Shown here: in pieces, positions 24,431-37,000 of the stretch
How positions within the stretch are numbered: position 1 is the first letter of the stretch
Layout: each line of letters opens with the position of its first letter
Assembly (NCBI GenBank): GCA_002633005.1
Contig: NMRA01000449.1
Coordinates: 307,383 to 371,382 of the forward strand
Direction of reading: 5' to 3'
Length of the DNA stretch: 64,000 nt
Source of the DNA: Phoronis australis
Taxonomy: Eukaryota; Phoronida; Phoronidae
Program-made: the position numbers and the translations under genes
The notes under the pieces: model-generated
The model's database searches: none
What the model saw: only the letters and a program-made list of their open reading frames with translations
Told to the model about the DNA's origin: nothing

Positions 24431-27243
24431 TCACATACCCCCATCTGCTCTGAAAACAATACCATTGTAAGTAGCCAATTGATCTCTACAATCCCAATAA
24501 GGCAATGCGATGTGAGGTACTTTGGACCCATGTTCTGGCCAACCATTCAGAATTAATTGCTCTACACACTGCAGTTCGTCATCTTTGCATGTTGCCATAA
24601 CAATTTCATCATGCATACACTGTGCTAGAGTATCAACCATTAGCTCATCATCCATGATAGCATAATTGTTATCACCATTGTGAGGTAATGTACTCAAACA
24701 ATCAGCTAAACCAAGTGTAGTACTTTGTGTACATCAAATTGAATGAGTATGGTTTAGGTTCAGCATCATTCTTTAAATTCTCATCGGAGACATGTCTATT
24801 AGCTTCTAAAACAACGTCTGTTAAAGCTTATGGTCTCATTTAATTGTGAATTCGGACAAACCACAAATCAACTTGTAGAAGCGAATGCACCCAAAACATG
24901 CAGCTAACATCTATTTGAGCGTAACGCTGTTCTGTTGCTATATGCTAGCGTCCTAGAGGCATAAGGAACAATGCCATCCTCCTGAACCACTGCTGCGCCT
25001 AATCACTTGCATTGGTGATAGCGTCTACTCAACAATTAATGCAATTGGTTTGTTGACATCTACGTATTTTAATACAGGGGTGTTACACAAAGCTTTCTTG
25101 ATATCTGAAAAGTCTTTTGATTCTGCCTCGTCCCACTTCCAAGAGCCTCCATTTTTCATTTCACGCAATGGAGCAACAATCAATTGACTCAAATTTGGGA
25201 AAATCAAGTGGACACATATGCAATCATTCCTAACGCTGACTGCAGTTCTTGCTCATTGATTGGTTCTGACATATTAACAATAGCCTGAATTCTCTCCAAG
25301 GATGGTTTACACCATCGACAGTAAAACATGACCCACGTAACTAACTCGGAGTTGACAAATCCTAATTTTATTTAGATTCAGTTTTGATCCTTATTTTTTT
25401 GGCTTTATCAAGTTCAGCTGTGTCATTGAGTCACTCATCATGTTCTTGAGGTGTTTTGCCGTAAATCAGAATATCGTGCATCAACATTTTTACTCCCGAA
25501 GTATGACCAAACATATTTTGCATAGCCCATTGATGAATTTCTGGGAAACTTTTCAAGCACATGAGCAGTCTAAGAGGTCTGTACCTCCCAAATAAATGCT
25601 GCATGATTAGAATTTTTCTCACTCAGTCTGATTTGGTAATAACACTTGTTTGCATCAATTACACTGAAAATTTTAATCCCGTGTAATCTGGTTACAGTAT
25701 TGCCAATTGAACTTATCTCATTTTCTGGTGTTCACGCAAAATAACTTTATTTAAGCTATACGGATCAATGCAACAACAACCTGACACGTACTAATGGTGA
25801 CACCCATGGTATTGGCTCAGTGGTAATGCCACACTTTTCTAAATGGTCTAGATCCACTTTTACCTGCTCTCTGATGCCAGCTGGAACTGGTCTGGGAGGG
25901 TGAACTACTGGCGGTATACAAGAATAGACATGAATGTCATAGTCACCTGGAATACACCCAATCGATTCTTCAAAACACATCACTGTATTTTCTCACAAAG
26001 GAATCGTGATTTGCATTTTGCTTCTGAGAGTCGATTTCAAACACTCTCTGGACTGCATTTAATTTCACACTGTCATCACGTCTTAACAAATGTACTTGTT
26101 TCTTGTTGTCCAATACAAGAACCTCTAGCATGTGTCTTTGATATGAACAGTGGTCAGTATAATGTTACCATATGCTTTCTGTGGTTTACATGAATACCAT
26201 TAGTCATAACATAGCTAACTTTCTCAGTGTAGCTAGTGACAGTACATTTGCAATGTGAAAAAGTGTTTGTTGTTAAGGATAAGTGTGACTTACCGACTTC
26301 TACTGCGACATTCTAATCTTCAAAATTTGTGCGTGCGAGCGTAAATCAAATTTATACCGAAAATATCTTTATACTGCATTGTTCCATCGTTTTGTTGTCA
26401 TTTCGTCCTCCTTACTTGTGTACATTTGCGTGTCCTCCTCGGTGAATCCCGTTGTGATTCCTACCACGATTTCCTCTGTGGTTGTCGTGCTTTCTGTATT
26501 GTCTTCTATGCTGATGGTTGTGGTGTTGCTGTCTAGATCTCTGTTGAGATGTCTGTTTTCCTGTGCAAATTTTCGAGTTTGCAAAATGGCCAAAACTGCA
26601 ACAAGCGTGACATGTTTTGCCTTAGGCAGGGCAGTTGTCCTCGAAATGCGTTCGCGTGCATTTGTTACAAAACATCTTGTGCCTTTTGTGACACACGTTG
26701 TCCTCAGGTTGTTTTTCAGGTGCTGTTGAGACGGTTCAGAGGCGCGATAAATTTTGATCACACTCTCCAAAGTGTGTTCATCTACTTCCAAGTCTAAAAG
26801 CTTCAATTTGATGCGAATGTCACGGACACCATAGACAATTCTGTCACAGACTAATGCGTCCCTAATGTCACCGATGTCACATCCCTTTACACAATGCTAA
26901 AATCTGTAACAAAAGCCATAAGTGACTCACCACCTTCTGGTTAGGTTCTGAAAAAGCTTGTCGGCAAATATTGCGGCATTTCATACGACCGTTCGTCAAA
27001 ACAGGCCAATACGCAGTATTTAAATTTGTCCTCTGGCGATAAATCAAACGTGTTGTATAGTATGACGACATCTGATCGAACAAGGTGCAGTGAAATATTG
27101 ACCTTCTGTTTTCCATACGCATCCTCAAGTCCGCTTGCGACCAGGTAAATGTCAAATCTGCACTGGCTCCAACTTTCCCCTGTTTTGTCAGATTCAAGTT
27201 GCACACACGGTTCTAGCGGGCTCAAGCCTAACTTAGCAGCCAT
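24431..27243 (-). mobile_element. Degraded Ty3/gypsy retrotransposon, copy A (gag-pol remnants)
   Basis: Read on the minus strand, gag starts near the ATG at 27243. A stop-interrupted zinc-knuckle-like Cys/His region follows at about 26560-26700. Reverse transcriptase pieces come next (25983-25765; 25622-25431 with an ILIYGKTPQE segment), then an RNase-H-side piece (25207-25025), and a pol linker (24697-24431, motif GWPEHGSKVP) like that before the integrase of Mag-type elements. Frames are broken by shifts and stops and no integrase core was found, so it is dead. At the RT active site the expected YxDD-type pair reads HD, another sign of decay. I describe fragments only. Confidence 0.75.
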
Positions 27244-27269
27244 TGTATGCAGTAATCAGCCACCGAAAA

Positions 27270-27287
27270 AATCCCACTCTGACACCA
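27270..27287 (-). promoter_or_regulatory. Primer binding site, tRNA-Leu type (copy A)
   Basis: Just upstream of gag, the plus strand reads AATCCCACTCTGACACCA, matching a tRNA-Leu 3' end with one missing C. It abuts the LTR-like start at 27288 (TGCAATG). Confidence 0.7.
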
Positions 27288-27480
27288 TGCAATGTCGTGT
27301 AGAGAGAGGAGTGAGGAAGATGTTTTTACTCGGTAGTACTTTATTGCGGGCTAACTACTGCACAACAACATGTTTTTGCAATGCACAAGACCACATGCAT
27401 ATGAGTCACATTTCATAGAAATGTATGGCAAGAGTTAATTAACTGTGCCATGTAAGGTAAGTGTAGTTCCAATAAAACAT
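27288..27480 (-). mobile_element. 5' LTR region of the Ty3/gypsy element (copy A)
   Basis: Begins TGCAATGTCG directly after the primer site, as an LTR edge should (TG...CA seen from the minus strand). It shares about 115 bases with the remnant at 22868-23010. The outer edge is not clear. Confidence 0.5.
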
Positions 27481-28581
27481 AATACTTTTACAAAAACAAA
27501 GTAGTATCCGTTATGAGATTATATTGTTCGATTAGCCATGCAACATCACTTTTCATTTTAACTTAAGAGTTTGTCTGATGTCAAATGTCGCTATTAGTGA
27601 GCTGACCAATTAGACATGAAAATCAGTCAAATGAAGAGATCTGAGAAAAGAAACATGAACGCAGGTTGTATGATGAAACAAATACAGATGGACTTCATGC
27701 GAATATCAGGTTTCATGGACCTCGGCCTGAACAACTGTTTACAAATCATGAAGTTGCTCTCGTGATTTGTCTATATTTGTATAGTATACGGACCACCAAC
27801 TCCGTATATCTTCAACAGACGAAATCTGTGATCTTACGCATAAGCAGTGGGGTCTCTATTCACAAGCGACACATGGCAGACATAGCACGTTTTACTTCCT
27901 GCAAGTGCGTCGTCTGCTAATCATGGTCATTTTGTCGGGATTTAGATCGGCGACTTTGCCGAACTTGTATCAGTGCTTAAATACTACAACAGCAGTTTAC
28001 ATACTCCACGGGAGTTTCATTTTAAAGCTCTAATGCACGCCGGTGCCGCTCAAAATTTCTAGAATCTTCTATTGGAAGACCTTGAACAGCGTTTCAATGC
28101 CGGAATCATTTTTTCGTTGTCACAATACACTAACCGGAAGCTGAGTTTGCTATGTTTAGAGGGTGGCACCTCCTTTAGGATATTACGCAAGAAAATGTCG
28201 GAGTTGCGAAACTGTTGTCTATAACCTATGGTAAAACAAAACATTTATTTCTAGAAATCAATCAAGTCAGTGGCATCACTTGGATTTTGAATGTTTTCAT
28301 CTAAGGTAGCACCTTTATTAACCATCCGTATTATTAAGGTTCACTTAAAAAGTCGTGAAGAATACAATTGCCATGTAGCCGTATCAAATGTAGTTCGTTT
28401 TAATTGAATGTAGGCTACTGTACCTACACCTAAACAACCTTTATGTTCAATATGAATTTATTGGTTCCACTGAAATCGATTTGAAAATGTGACATTAAAG
28501 TAGTTATCAGATCTTAATATACTGCTACGTCAAGCCAAGAGATGTTACTAGCCTATGTTTAATTGGACAACAGTGAAGTTT

Positions 28582-28650
28582 TTATGCGCTCATGTTTTCC
28601 AAGATGTCTTCCATCTCCATTAATATGTCTGCAGTTGTAGGCCGTTTTTC
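28582..28650 (-). pseudogene. Truncated end of the kinase gene (haplotype copy)
   Basis: The last 23 codons, counting the TAA stop, of the kinase at 34024-37973, cut off by the single N at 28651. One base differs from the full gene and changes the fourth residue from the C-terminus from Asp to Asn. It is an allelic end of the same gene, not a separate locus. Confidence 0.9.
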
Positions 28651-28651
28651 N
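28651..28651. other. Single-N contig join
   Basis: One N separates the truncated kinase end (copy A) from the start of copy B (AGACACCTCGATG, matching 20820 onward). This marks an artificial join. Confidence 0.9.
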
Positions 28652-29090
28652 AGACACCTCGATGACGATTCCCAGTTCACCTGAAAGAAACATTTGCATA
28701 TCAGCGAATTAACTTTGAACAAGTGTAACCATTCATGACAAAATCTTCAGTAATAGAATTATATCAAGGATAGATACCATTGCTTTCCGACGTGAACGAA
28801 ACGTGACGGTGTGTATCTGTGTTAATTAGAGATTCTGCAACGTTTTGTTCAACCAGGCTTCAGCTGAGAATGCACTCGGATATGATGTGCACGGTAGAAG
28901 AACGTGACGTTTCAAAATTCCCATGGTAACGGAAGTGGACAATAAAGTCTATGACATCTTTTTCTTTCTGATACTAAGTGAGTCCGTTTTTATTTATTTC
29001 GGCTCCTATGTACTGAGTATTTAACTGCGTGCTCTTTTAAGTCTTCTGATATCTAACACATCAAGACAATATCGATATCTTTCATTTCAG

Positions 29091-29302
29091 TTGTTCCGTT
29101 GGCATTACTGGCCAAAGGTCACAACCATACACAGGCACGCTATTTAGACAAACTCACCAAACCGATTTTCTTAACACTGCCCGTCGCCACTGCTGTTGCC
29201 GTGATTTCCTTTATTGTTGCTATCGTAACATGGTTGGTGATGAATATAAAGTACAGAGTACAGGAAGCGGATGATATAAAAATAGTTCCTACGGTTTACT
29301 GA
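29091..29302 (+). CDS. Duplicate of the last exon of TSP1 gene 2 (transmembrane segment and tail)
   Basis: Acceptor TTTCATTTCAG, phase 1, stop TGA at 29300-29302. It matches 22232-22443 with three substitutions that I could see: two silent and one Ile to Leu. No signal-peptide or TSP1 exon accompanies it, so it is most likely the other allele's exon placed in the scaffold a second time, not a third gene. Confidence 0.85.
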
Positions 29303-30665
29303 CGATGGACTCGTTACGGGTAAAATCGTCGCCTAACTTAACATCAAGTTTCGCAAGTGATATCGTTATTTTCTGACTGGTACTGATGCGAAAGAGGGAT
29401 GCTTTAAATTATAGAAACGTAATTAACTATTCAAAAGCTTTGTTGTCTGTTTTAGTTCATTTGATTCGCACATTGTATATTATTTCACATTACAATTTCT
29501 GTTACTTCTGTCCTCTGATTTTTTGAAACACGGTGCAGCTAGTTGGATAACAATATCATGTATGTTATCCTCGCTCCGTCCATATGAAATGATATCGCTG
29601 TGGGGATCGCTTCATGTTTCGATCACTGTTGCTCCGTTTTTTTTCCCATTCCTTGTCTCCCCTTGTTGTCATGTTCTGATTAGTCAGATCACAAACGGCG
29701 AAATCTGACCTGAGTCCTCCGGGCGGCAAGAGTGGAAAGAAATATTCCTCACTAAGTTAGCCAATACCATACCATACAACAACATGTTTTGCACTGCACA
29801 AGACCACTTGCATATAAGTCACATTTCATAGAACTGCTTTGCAAGAGTTCAAAAAGAAACCATTCTAAATAATTTTGCCATATAAGGTAAGCGTAGTTCC
29901 AGTAAAAACTACAATAATATTACATCTCTTGTTGTTTGAAAAGCAAGAAAGTAGCTTAAACAAAACTAAATCAACAACTGTTCACCTTAATAAACAAATT
30001 ATCATCCTAACAGATCTTTTACTCAACAAGACTATCAGCTGTGAATCACGAATAATAATCTCCAATCAACAGGTAGTGTTTATTACCATATCCAAACAAA
30101 ACACATACAACCGTGTTCCATGAAAGAAGGTTTGTCAAACAATTTCATCGGCTTTCTTGGCTGGAAGCTCCGATGTTTCAAACAACACATCTGCTAATCA
30201 TATCTTCAGCTTGCTAGTTCATACCCGGACAAACTATTATATCACGAGGTCTTTATTTTGTCCGTGTCTTTCCCGTATATGATTGGTGTAGCATACCTGT
30301 GCATACGAAGTGTAGTGGGAATTCGCTTATTCATTTATTTATTTATTTATTTATGTGACATTTACAATGAGGGTATCCCCATCAGTTCACACTGCTTTCC
30401 ATGGGGCCCTCAGTAAAAACATACACACAGTAAGACAAACTAACAGAGTTACAAAATAAAAGGCAATATTTAAATAATCAGCAAAGAATAAGAAATTAAC
30501 ATGGAAAGATCGATGAAACAAAATAAAAAAATAAAACATGATAAATAGAAGATAATAAAAATAAGACAAGATGATTAACTAACATATAAATATTAATATT
30601 TAATAAAACAACAACAATGCCATCCTCCTGAACCACTGCTGCGCCTAATCACTTGGTGATAGCGT

Positions 30666-32684
30666 CTACTCAACAATTAATGCAATTGGTTTGTTGACAT
30701 CTACGTATTTTAATACAGGGGTGTTACACAAAGCTTTCTTGATATCTGAAAAGTCTTTTGATTCTGCCTCGTCCCACTTCCAAGAGCCTCCGTTTTTCAT
30801 ATCATGCAATGGAGCAACAATCAATTGACTCAAATCTGGAAAAAATCTGGACACATATGCAATCATTCCTAACGCTGACTGCAGTTCTTGCTCATTGATT
30901 GTTTCTGACATATTAACAATAGCCTGAAATCTCTCCAAGGATGGTTTACACCATCGACGGTAAAACATGACCCACGTAACTAACTCGGAGTTGACAAATC
31001 TTCATTTTGTTTAGATTCAGTTTTGATCCTTATTCATGGCTTTGTCAAGTTCAGCTGTGTCAGTGAGTCGCTCATCACGTTCTTGAGGTGTTTTGCCGTA
31101 AATCAGAATATCGTGCATCAAAATTTTTACTCTCGAAGTATGACCAAACATATTTTGCATAGCCCATTGATGAATTTCTGGGAAACTTTTCAAGCACACG
31201 AGCAGTCTAAGATGTTTGTACCTCCCAAATAAATGCTGCATGATTAGAATTTTTCTCACTCAGTCTGATTTGGTAATAACCCATGTTTGCATCAATTACA
31301 CTGAAAATTTTAATCCCGTGTAATCTGGTTACAGTATTGTCAATTGAACTCATTTTCTGGTGTTCAGGCAAAATAACTTTAGTTAAGCTATACGGATCAA
31401 TGCACAACCTGACACCCATGGTATTGGCTCAGTGGTAATGCCACACCTTTCTAAATGGTCTAGTTCCACTTTTACCTGCTCTCTGATGCCAGCTGGAACT
31501 GGTCTGGGAGGGTAAACTACTGGCGGTATACAAGAATAGACATGAATGTCATAGTCACCTGGAATACATCCAATCGATTCTTCAAACACATCACTGTTGA
31601 GTATTTTCTCACAAAGGAATCGTGATTTGCATTTTGCTTCTGAGAGTCGATTTCAATCACTCTCTGGACTGCATTTAATTTCACACTGTCATCACGTCCT
31701 AACAAATATACTTGTTTCTTGTTGTCCAATACAAGAAACTCTAGCATGTGTCTTTGATATGAACAGTGGTCAGTATAATTTTACCATATGCTTTCTGTGG
31801 TTTCCATTAATACCATTAGTCATAACATAGCTAACTTTCTCAGTGTAGCTAGTGACAGTACATTGCAATGTGAAAAAGTGTTTGTTGTTAAGGATAAGTG
31901 TGACTTACCGACTTCTACTGCGACATTCTAATCTTCAAAATTTGTGCGTGCAAGCGTAATTTAAATTTATATCGAACATATCTTTATACTGCATTGTTCC
32001 ATCGTTTTGTTGTCATTTCGTCCTCCTTACCTGTGTACATTTGCGTGACTGTCCTCCTCGGTGAATCCCGTTGTGATTCCTACCACGATTTCCTCTGTAG
32101 TTGTAGTGCTTTCTGTATTGTCCTCTTCTATGCTGATGGTTGTTGAGACGGTTCAGTAGCGCGATAAATTTTGATCACACTCTCCAAAGTGTGTTCATCT
32201 ACTTCCAAGTCTAAAAGCTTCAATTTGATGCGAATGTCACCATAGACTATGATGTCACGGACACCATAGACAATTCTGTCACAGACTAATGCGTCCTCTA
32301 ATGTCACCGATGTCACATCCCTTTACACAATGCTAAGATCTGTAACAAAAGCCACAAGTGACTCACCACCTTCTGGTTACGTTCTGAAAAAGCTTGTCGG
32401 CAAATATTGCGGCATTTCATACGACCATAATGTTCGTCAAAACAGGCCAATACGCAGAACTTAAATTTGTCCACTGGCGATAAATCAAACGTGTTGTATA
32501 GTATGACGACATCTGATCGAACAAGGTGCAGTGAAATATTGACATTCTGTTTTCCTTACGCATCCTGAAGTCCGCTAATTGCGATCAGGTAAATGTCAAA
32601 TCTGCACTGGCTCCAACTTTCCCGTTTTGTCAGATTCAAGTTGCACACACGGTTCTAGCGGGCTCAAGCCTAACTTAGCAGCCA
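30666..32684 (-). mobile_element. Degraded Ty3/gypsy retrotransposon, copy B
   Basis: Allelic counterpart of the copy A element. Gag start near 32684; RT pieces at 31589-31383, 31419-31207 and 31259-31017; an RNase-H-side piece at 30968-30666. Compared with A it lacks the gag zinc-knuckle part and the whole 1.27-kb left part that holds the pol linker. Frames are broken, so it is not functional. Confidence 0.75.
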
Positions 32685-32711
32685 TTGTATGCAGTAATCA
32701 GCAACCGAAAA

Positions 32712-32730
32712 AATCCCACTCCTGACACCA
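32712..32730 (-). promoter_or_regulatory. Primer binding site, intact tRNA-Leu type (copy B)
   Basis: Plus strand AATCCCACTCCTGACACCA, which matches the 3' end of animal tRNA-Leu over 19 bases including CCA. The LTR start TGCAATG follows at 32731 and runs to about 32925. Confidence 0.8.
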
Positions 32731-33897
32731 TGCAATGTCGTGTAGAGAGAGGAGTGAGGAAGATGTTTTTACTGGGTAGTACTTTATTGCAGGCTAACTA
32801 CTGCACAACAACATGTTTTTGCAATGCACAAGACCACATGCATTTGAGTCACATTTCATGGAAATGTATGGCAAGAGTTAATTAACTGTGCCATGTAAGG
32901 TAAGTGTAGTTCCAATAAAAATAATACTTTTACAAAAACAAAGTAGTATCCGTTATGAGATTATATTGTTCGATTAGCCATGCAACATCACTTTTCATTT
33001 TAACTTAAAAGTTTGTCTGATGTCAAGTGTCGCTATTAGTGACCTGACCAATTAGACATGAAAATCAGTCAAATGAAGAGATCTGAGAAAAGAAACATGA
33101 ACGCAGGTTGTATGATGAAACAAATACAGATGGACTTCATGCGCATATCAGGTTTCATGGACCTCGGCCTGAACAACTGTTTACAAATCATGAAGTTGCT
33201 CTCGTGATTTGTTTATATTTGTATAGTATACGGACCACCAACTCCGTATATCTTCAACAGACGAAATCTGTGAGCTTACGCATAAGCAGTGGGGTCTCTA
33301 TTCACACGCGACACATGGCAGACATAGCACGTTTTACTTCCTGCAAGTGCGTCGTCTGCTAATCATGGTCATTTTGTCGGGATTTAGATCGGCGACTTTG
33401 CCGAACCTTTATCAGTGCTTAAATACTACAACAGCAGTTTACATACTCCACGGGAGTTTCATTTTAAAGCTCTAATGCACGCCGGTGCCGCTCAAAATTT
33501 CTAGACTCTTCTATTGGAAGACCTTGAACAGCGTTTCAATGCCGGAATCATTTTTTCGTTGTCACAATACACTAACCGGAAGCTGAGTTTGCTATGTTTA
33601 GAGGGTGGCACCTCCTTTAGGATATTACGCAAGAAAATGTCGGAGTTGCGAAACTGTTGTCTATAACCTATGGTAAAACAAAACATTTATTTCTAGAAAT
33701 CAATCAAGTCAGTGGCATCACTTGGATTTTGAATGTTTTCATCTAAGGTAGCACCTTTATTAACCATCCGTATTATTAAGGTTCACTTAAAAAGTCGTGA
33801 AGAATACAATTGCCAAGTAGCCGTATCAAATGTAGTTCGTTTTAATTGAATGTAGGCTACTGTACCTACACCTAAACAACCTTTATGTTCAATATGA

Positions 33898-33903
33898 ATT
33901 TAT
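33898..33903 (-). terminator. Poly(A) signal AATAAA, kinase gene
   Basis: TTTATT on the plus strand, about 120 bases beyond the kinase stop codon. Confidence 0.45.
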
Positions 33904-34023
33904 TGGTTCCACTGAAATCGATTTGAAAATGTGACATTAAAGTAGTTATCAGATCTTAATATACTGCTACGTCAAGCCAAGAGATGTTACTAGCCTATGT
34001 TTAATTGGACAACAGTGAAGTTT

Positions 34024-37000
34024 TTATGCGCTCATGTCTTCCAAGATGTCTTCCATCTCCATTAATATGTCTGCAGTTGTAGGCCGTTTTTCCGGCTGTC
34101 GGTCAGTACAGCACATAATGATGTCAGACAAATGGAACAGGTCATGTTTTTGCACCGCTTCGTTCAAGCACACGGCGAGAGAGTAGATGTCGCTTGCTTG
34201 GCTGACGTATTCGCCAGCTACGACCTCCGGTGCTGCCGCTGGGTGTAACACTATCCACTTGCTCGCATCGATGGTTTCCATGTCGAAATTGTAGGGATCA
34301 TCTGTCGTCGTGCTCTGTCCGAAGTCAATCAGATAAGGCTTCCAGCGACCTTCCTGCCATCTTATTATTATGTTGTTTGACTTGATGTCCCCGTGAATAA
34401 TGTTTTGTCCATGAAGTGCATCAAGCGATTTGACCAACTCGTAGCACATTTGCATCCATTGCGCAGGCGCCAGTTTGAAGCCCTGTTTCAGAAACTTTTG
34501 AAAGGTAAGACTTTCTTTTGTTGAAGAGCTCCCAAGGAATTCGAGTATTAAGGCATTCATAGGCCCATGCGCTTTGGTTCTTGTGACACCGTACAACTGC
34601 GGCGTATAGCCACTAAACTTCATTTTCACTAATACCGCAACTTCATTTTCAAAGTCTCGCTGATCAAAGTTGTCTTTGAACTCCTTAAGGATGCATAGAC
34701 CTTCTTCGCCCTTGGGTAAACCGATCTTTAATCTGCATAGATATACGATAGCTAACGTACCGGTACCCATGCGAATACGCCTTTGTTTTTCATCTTTTAG
34801 AACAACTAGGGCATTGCTTTCTAATATAGGCACTCCGTGTAGAAACTTGTCTTTGTTCATCAAGAATCGCCTTGAAGCTGGTTGATTAGAACTGTTTATG
34901 GCATTCTTCCTGCGAGTATTTGCTCCCTGGGCACGCTTTTGTATCCGACTTCCTAAACTTCCGCCATCTATTCTCACTGTCAAGTCAGACTGTGTAACTT
35001 GGTTCCCGAACGTCTGTTGTTTCTGGTTCTTACTGAACTGGTAGAGTGGTCTTGGAATTCGTGTATCCGAGTACGGTCGCTGTGATCTCAATCCAGAGGC
35101 AGACTCGGACTGTAACTGCGACGTTCGGTGCATTCGCCTTGGGATGTCATCTCTAACCATATATCGTGGTCCACGAGGAATACGGCTTCGCATTGCCTCC
35201 CCCTGCCCGTCGCGTGACGATAGATGTTCACTGGCCTTATTCTCATCACCTCCAACCTCGTCAGTATTCTTTCCATCTGCATTGGCAAAAACTTTCCTGT
35301 TTACATCCGACGAATCAATCAGCTCCGACTGCTGAAAATGGAAAATCAGCAGAAAATTTGACACGCGACCATTCCAAATACCTTTAAGTAGTAGGAATAT
35401 AAAACCCCGCATCTAGAAATTCTGTAACCATGACGCTATTAGCCAAAATGTATTTAATAATTCATAAAGATACTCGTCGTTTACTCACACAATTTTTGTT
35501 AAAGGTATATTTCAATAAGTTTTACTTCAGTCACAGAACATCCAATAATAAAACAAGACCAATGAACCACTGAATTCTTGATTTAAATGTTTAGTATGCG
35601 GTATTCTGAATGGAGTTCTTAGTTGTTATTTTGGCTAAATAAACGGCATTATTCTTATTTCCAACTTACTACGGCGGTATACTCCTTCGGCGGCTGAAAC
35701 TTACCAGCAAGTTAATGAGCCTGGTCTGAACCAACAGTCAGATCTTTTCCAACTTAGAAACCATTTCTACTAGTATGAGTAAAGGACAAGATGGGACCCA
35801 TTTTGTATTGGTAAGTGTCCATGATCAATTGTTTTTGACAAGAAGGGGAGAGTCAATACACTCACACTTCTTGTCAAAACCTATTCTGCTATAAACTTAC
35901 TCTTGTAAAATTTACTTCGTCATGTTTTTTACTCAGACTTTAGATGCTGTACTCGGGTAGTCCGTTTTCCCTTATGAAAAACGTATCAAGCACACGACAC
36001 TGTTGTTGACTGTGTTTATTCCATTCCGTTTGTATCCTCGGAACAAAGTTGGACATTCAACTCTACACTTGTTTGTGTACCCCATCCATTTGCCATTTCA
36101 CACCTGCAGTGTCCTATTGTCTATTGTTTCTGTTCTGTTGTGGTAGTACTGCTTCTTTTTATTTCCACTTGAGAATGAAACACGAGCATTTCGAAATATC
36201 GTGTGTCTTCTAATTACGTCTCTTGGTCAGTTACTTTACCAAAGTTCTGTTGAATGTCGAGGGTACGAACGTAATGAAATAAAGATAGTCCACAACGACA
36301 ATTGTCGTGTCTTTAACAAGATTACAAATGATGCGTGTACATAAGGAGATCTGGTCGGTCGCGATTGCTTCAGATGAGGCTCATTAAATTATCTGTCATG
36401 GCCCAGCGGCTGGTCACAGCTGCACAAGGTCTATCACAGAATTCCCATGTCATCTATTGCAACCAATTAAAACAAAGAATAAGAGTGAAACAATGTTGCC
36501 ATGGAAGAACAAATGCAACAGTAAAGAAATTTGGTGTTTAAACACTGTCCGATAATCAATGGAGTCGGTCTTGATTTTACTGGATTTGTTTGGAACTACC
36601 AGGTTTTGAGATAAAACAACGTCGGCCAGCACATCCTTTTAAGTGTTTTGTGGTTTTCACGGAGGGCTGTCCCATGTGAGGTCGAGTCTCCCACTTGATG
36701 TCCTAGATCCACAAGTGATGCTTCTATTATGTTAGTCAGTAACCACAAGCATCGGATTAGCCACTTGATTTTGCCTGTCAGTGACACTCCAGGACCGAAC
36801 TCCATTGAACGAAAGACATAACTTAATTGCTGCGAAGACTCTATGCTTATGGAATTGAAACCGTGAATAAATCCCAAAATTCAACACTCTAGCCTCGCCT
36901 ATGAAGCATCCCAGTGGCCGCCATTTTTCTAGGACAGTCTACTGAGCTCGCGAACTTACTTGAGAAGCGAAATACTTTGCAAAGCGAAATATCACGCGTG

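Larger units (their letters stand above)
20820..28650. repeat. Haplotype copy A of a duplicated locus
   Basis: This 7.8-kb block matches 28652-34092 nearly base for base from end to end. Its left edge is continuous with TSP1 gene 2; its right edge stops inside the last exon of the kinase gene, at the single N. Relative to copy B it has three large extra pieces: 21235-22201, about 23697-24966, and about 26523-26726. Copy B has about 56 extra bases near 29450-29510. The pattern is that of two alleles assembled end to end. Confidence 0.9.
28652..34092. repeat. Haplotype copy B of the duplicated locus
   Basis: This 5.4-kb block repeats 20820-28650 in the same order and orientation: intron 3 end and exon 4 of TSP1 gene 2, the LTR remnant, the Ty3/gypsy element, then the last kinase exon, which here continues intact. 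Small substitutions and indels throughout fit allelic divergence in a highly heterozygous animal. A recent tandem duplication is the alternative. Confidence 0.9.

Noticed and set aside
26379..26797. Plus-strand frames of 82-116 codons
   Set aside because: They are antisense shadows of the gag zinc-knuckle region.
29091..29302. A third TSP1-family gene
   Set aside because: Only the last exon is present and it lies in the duplicated haplotype block; no upstream exons follow the N join.
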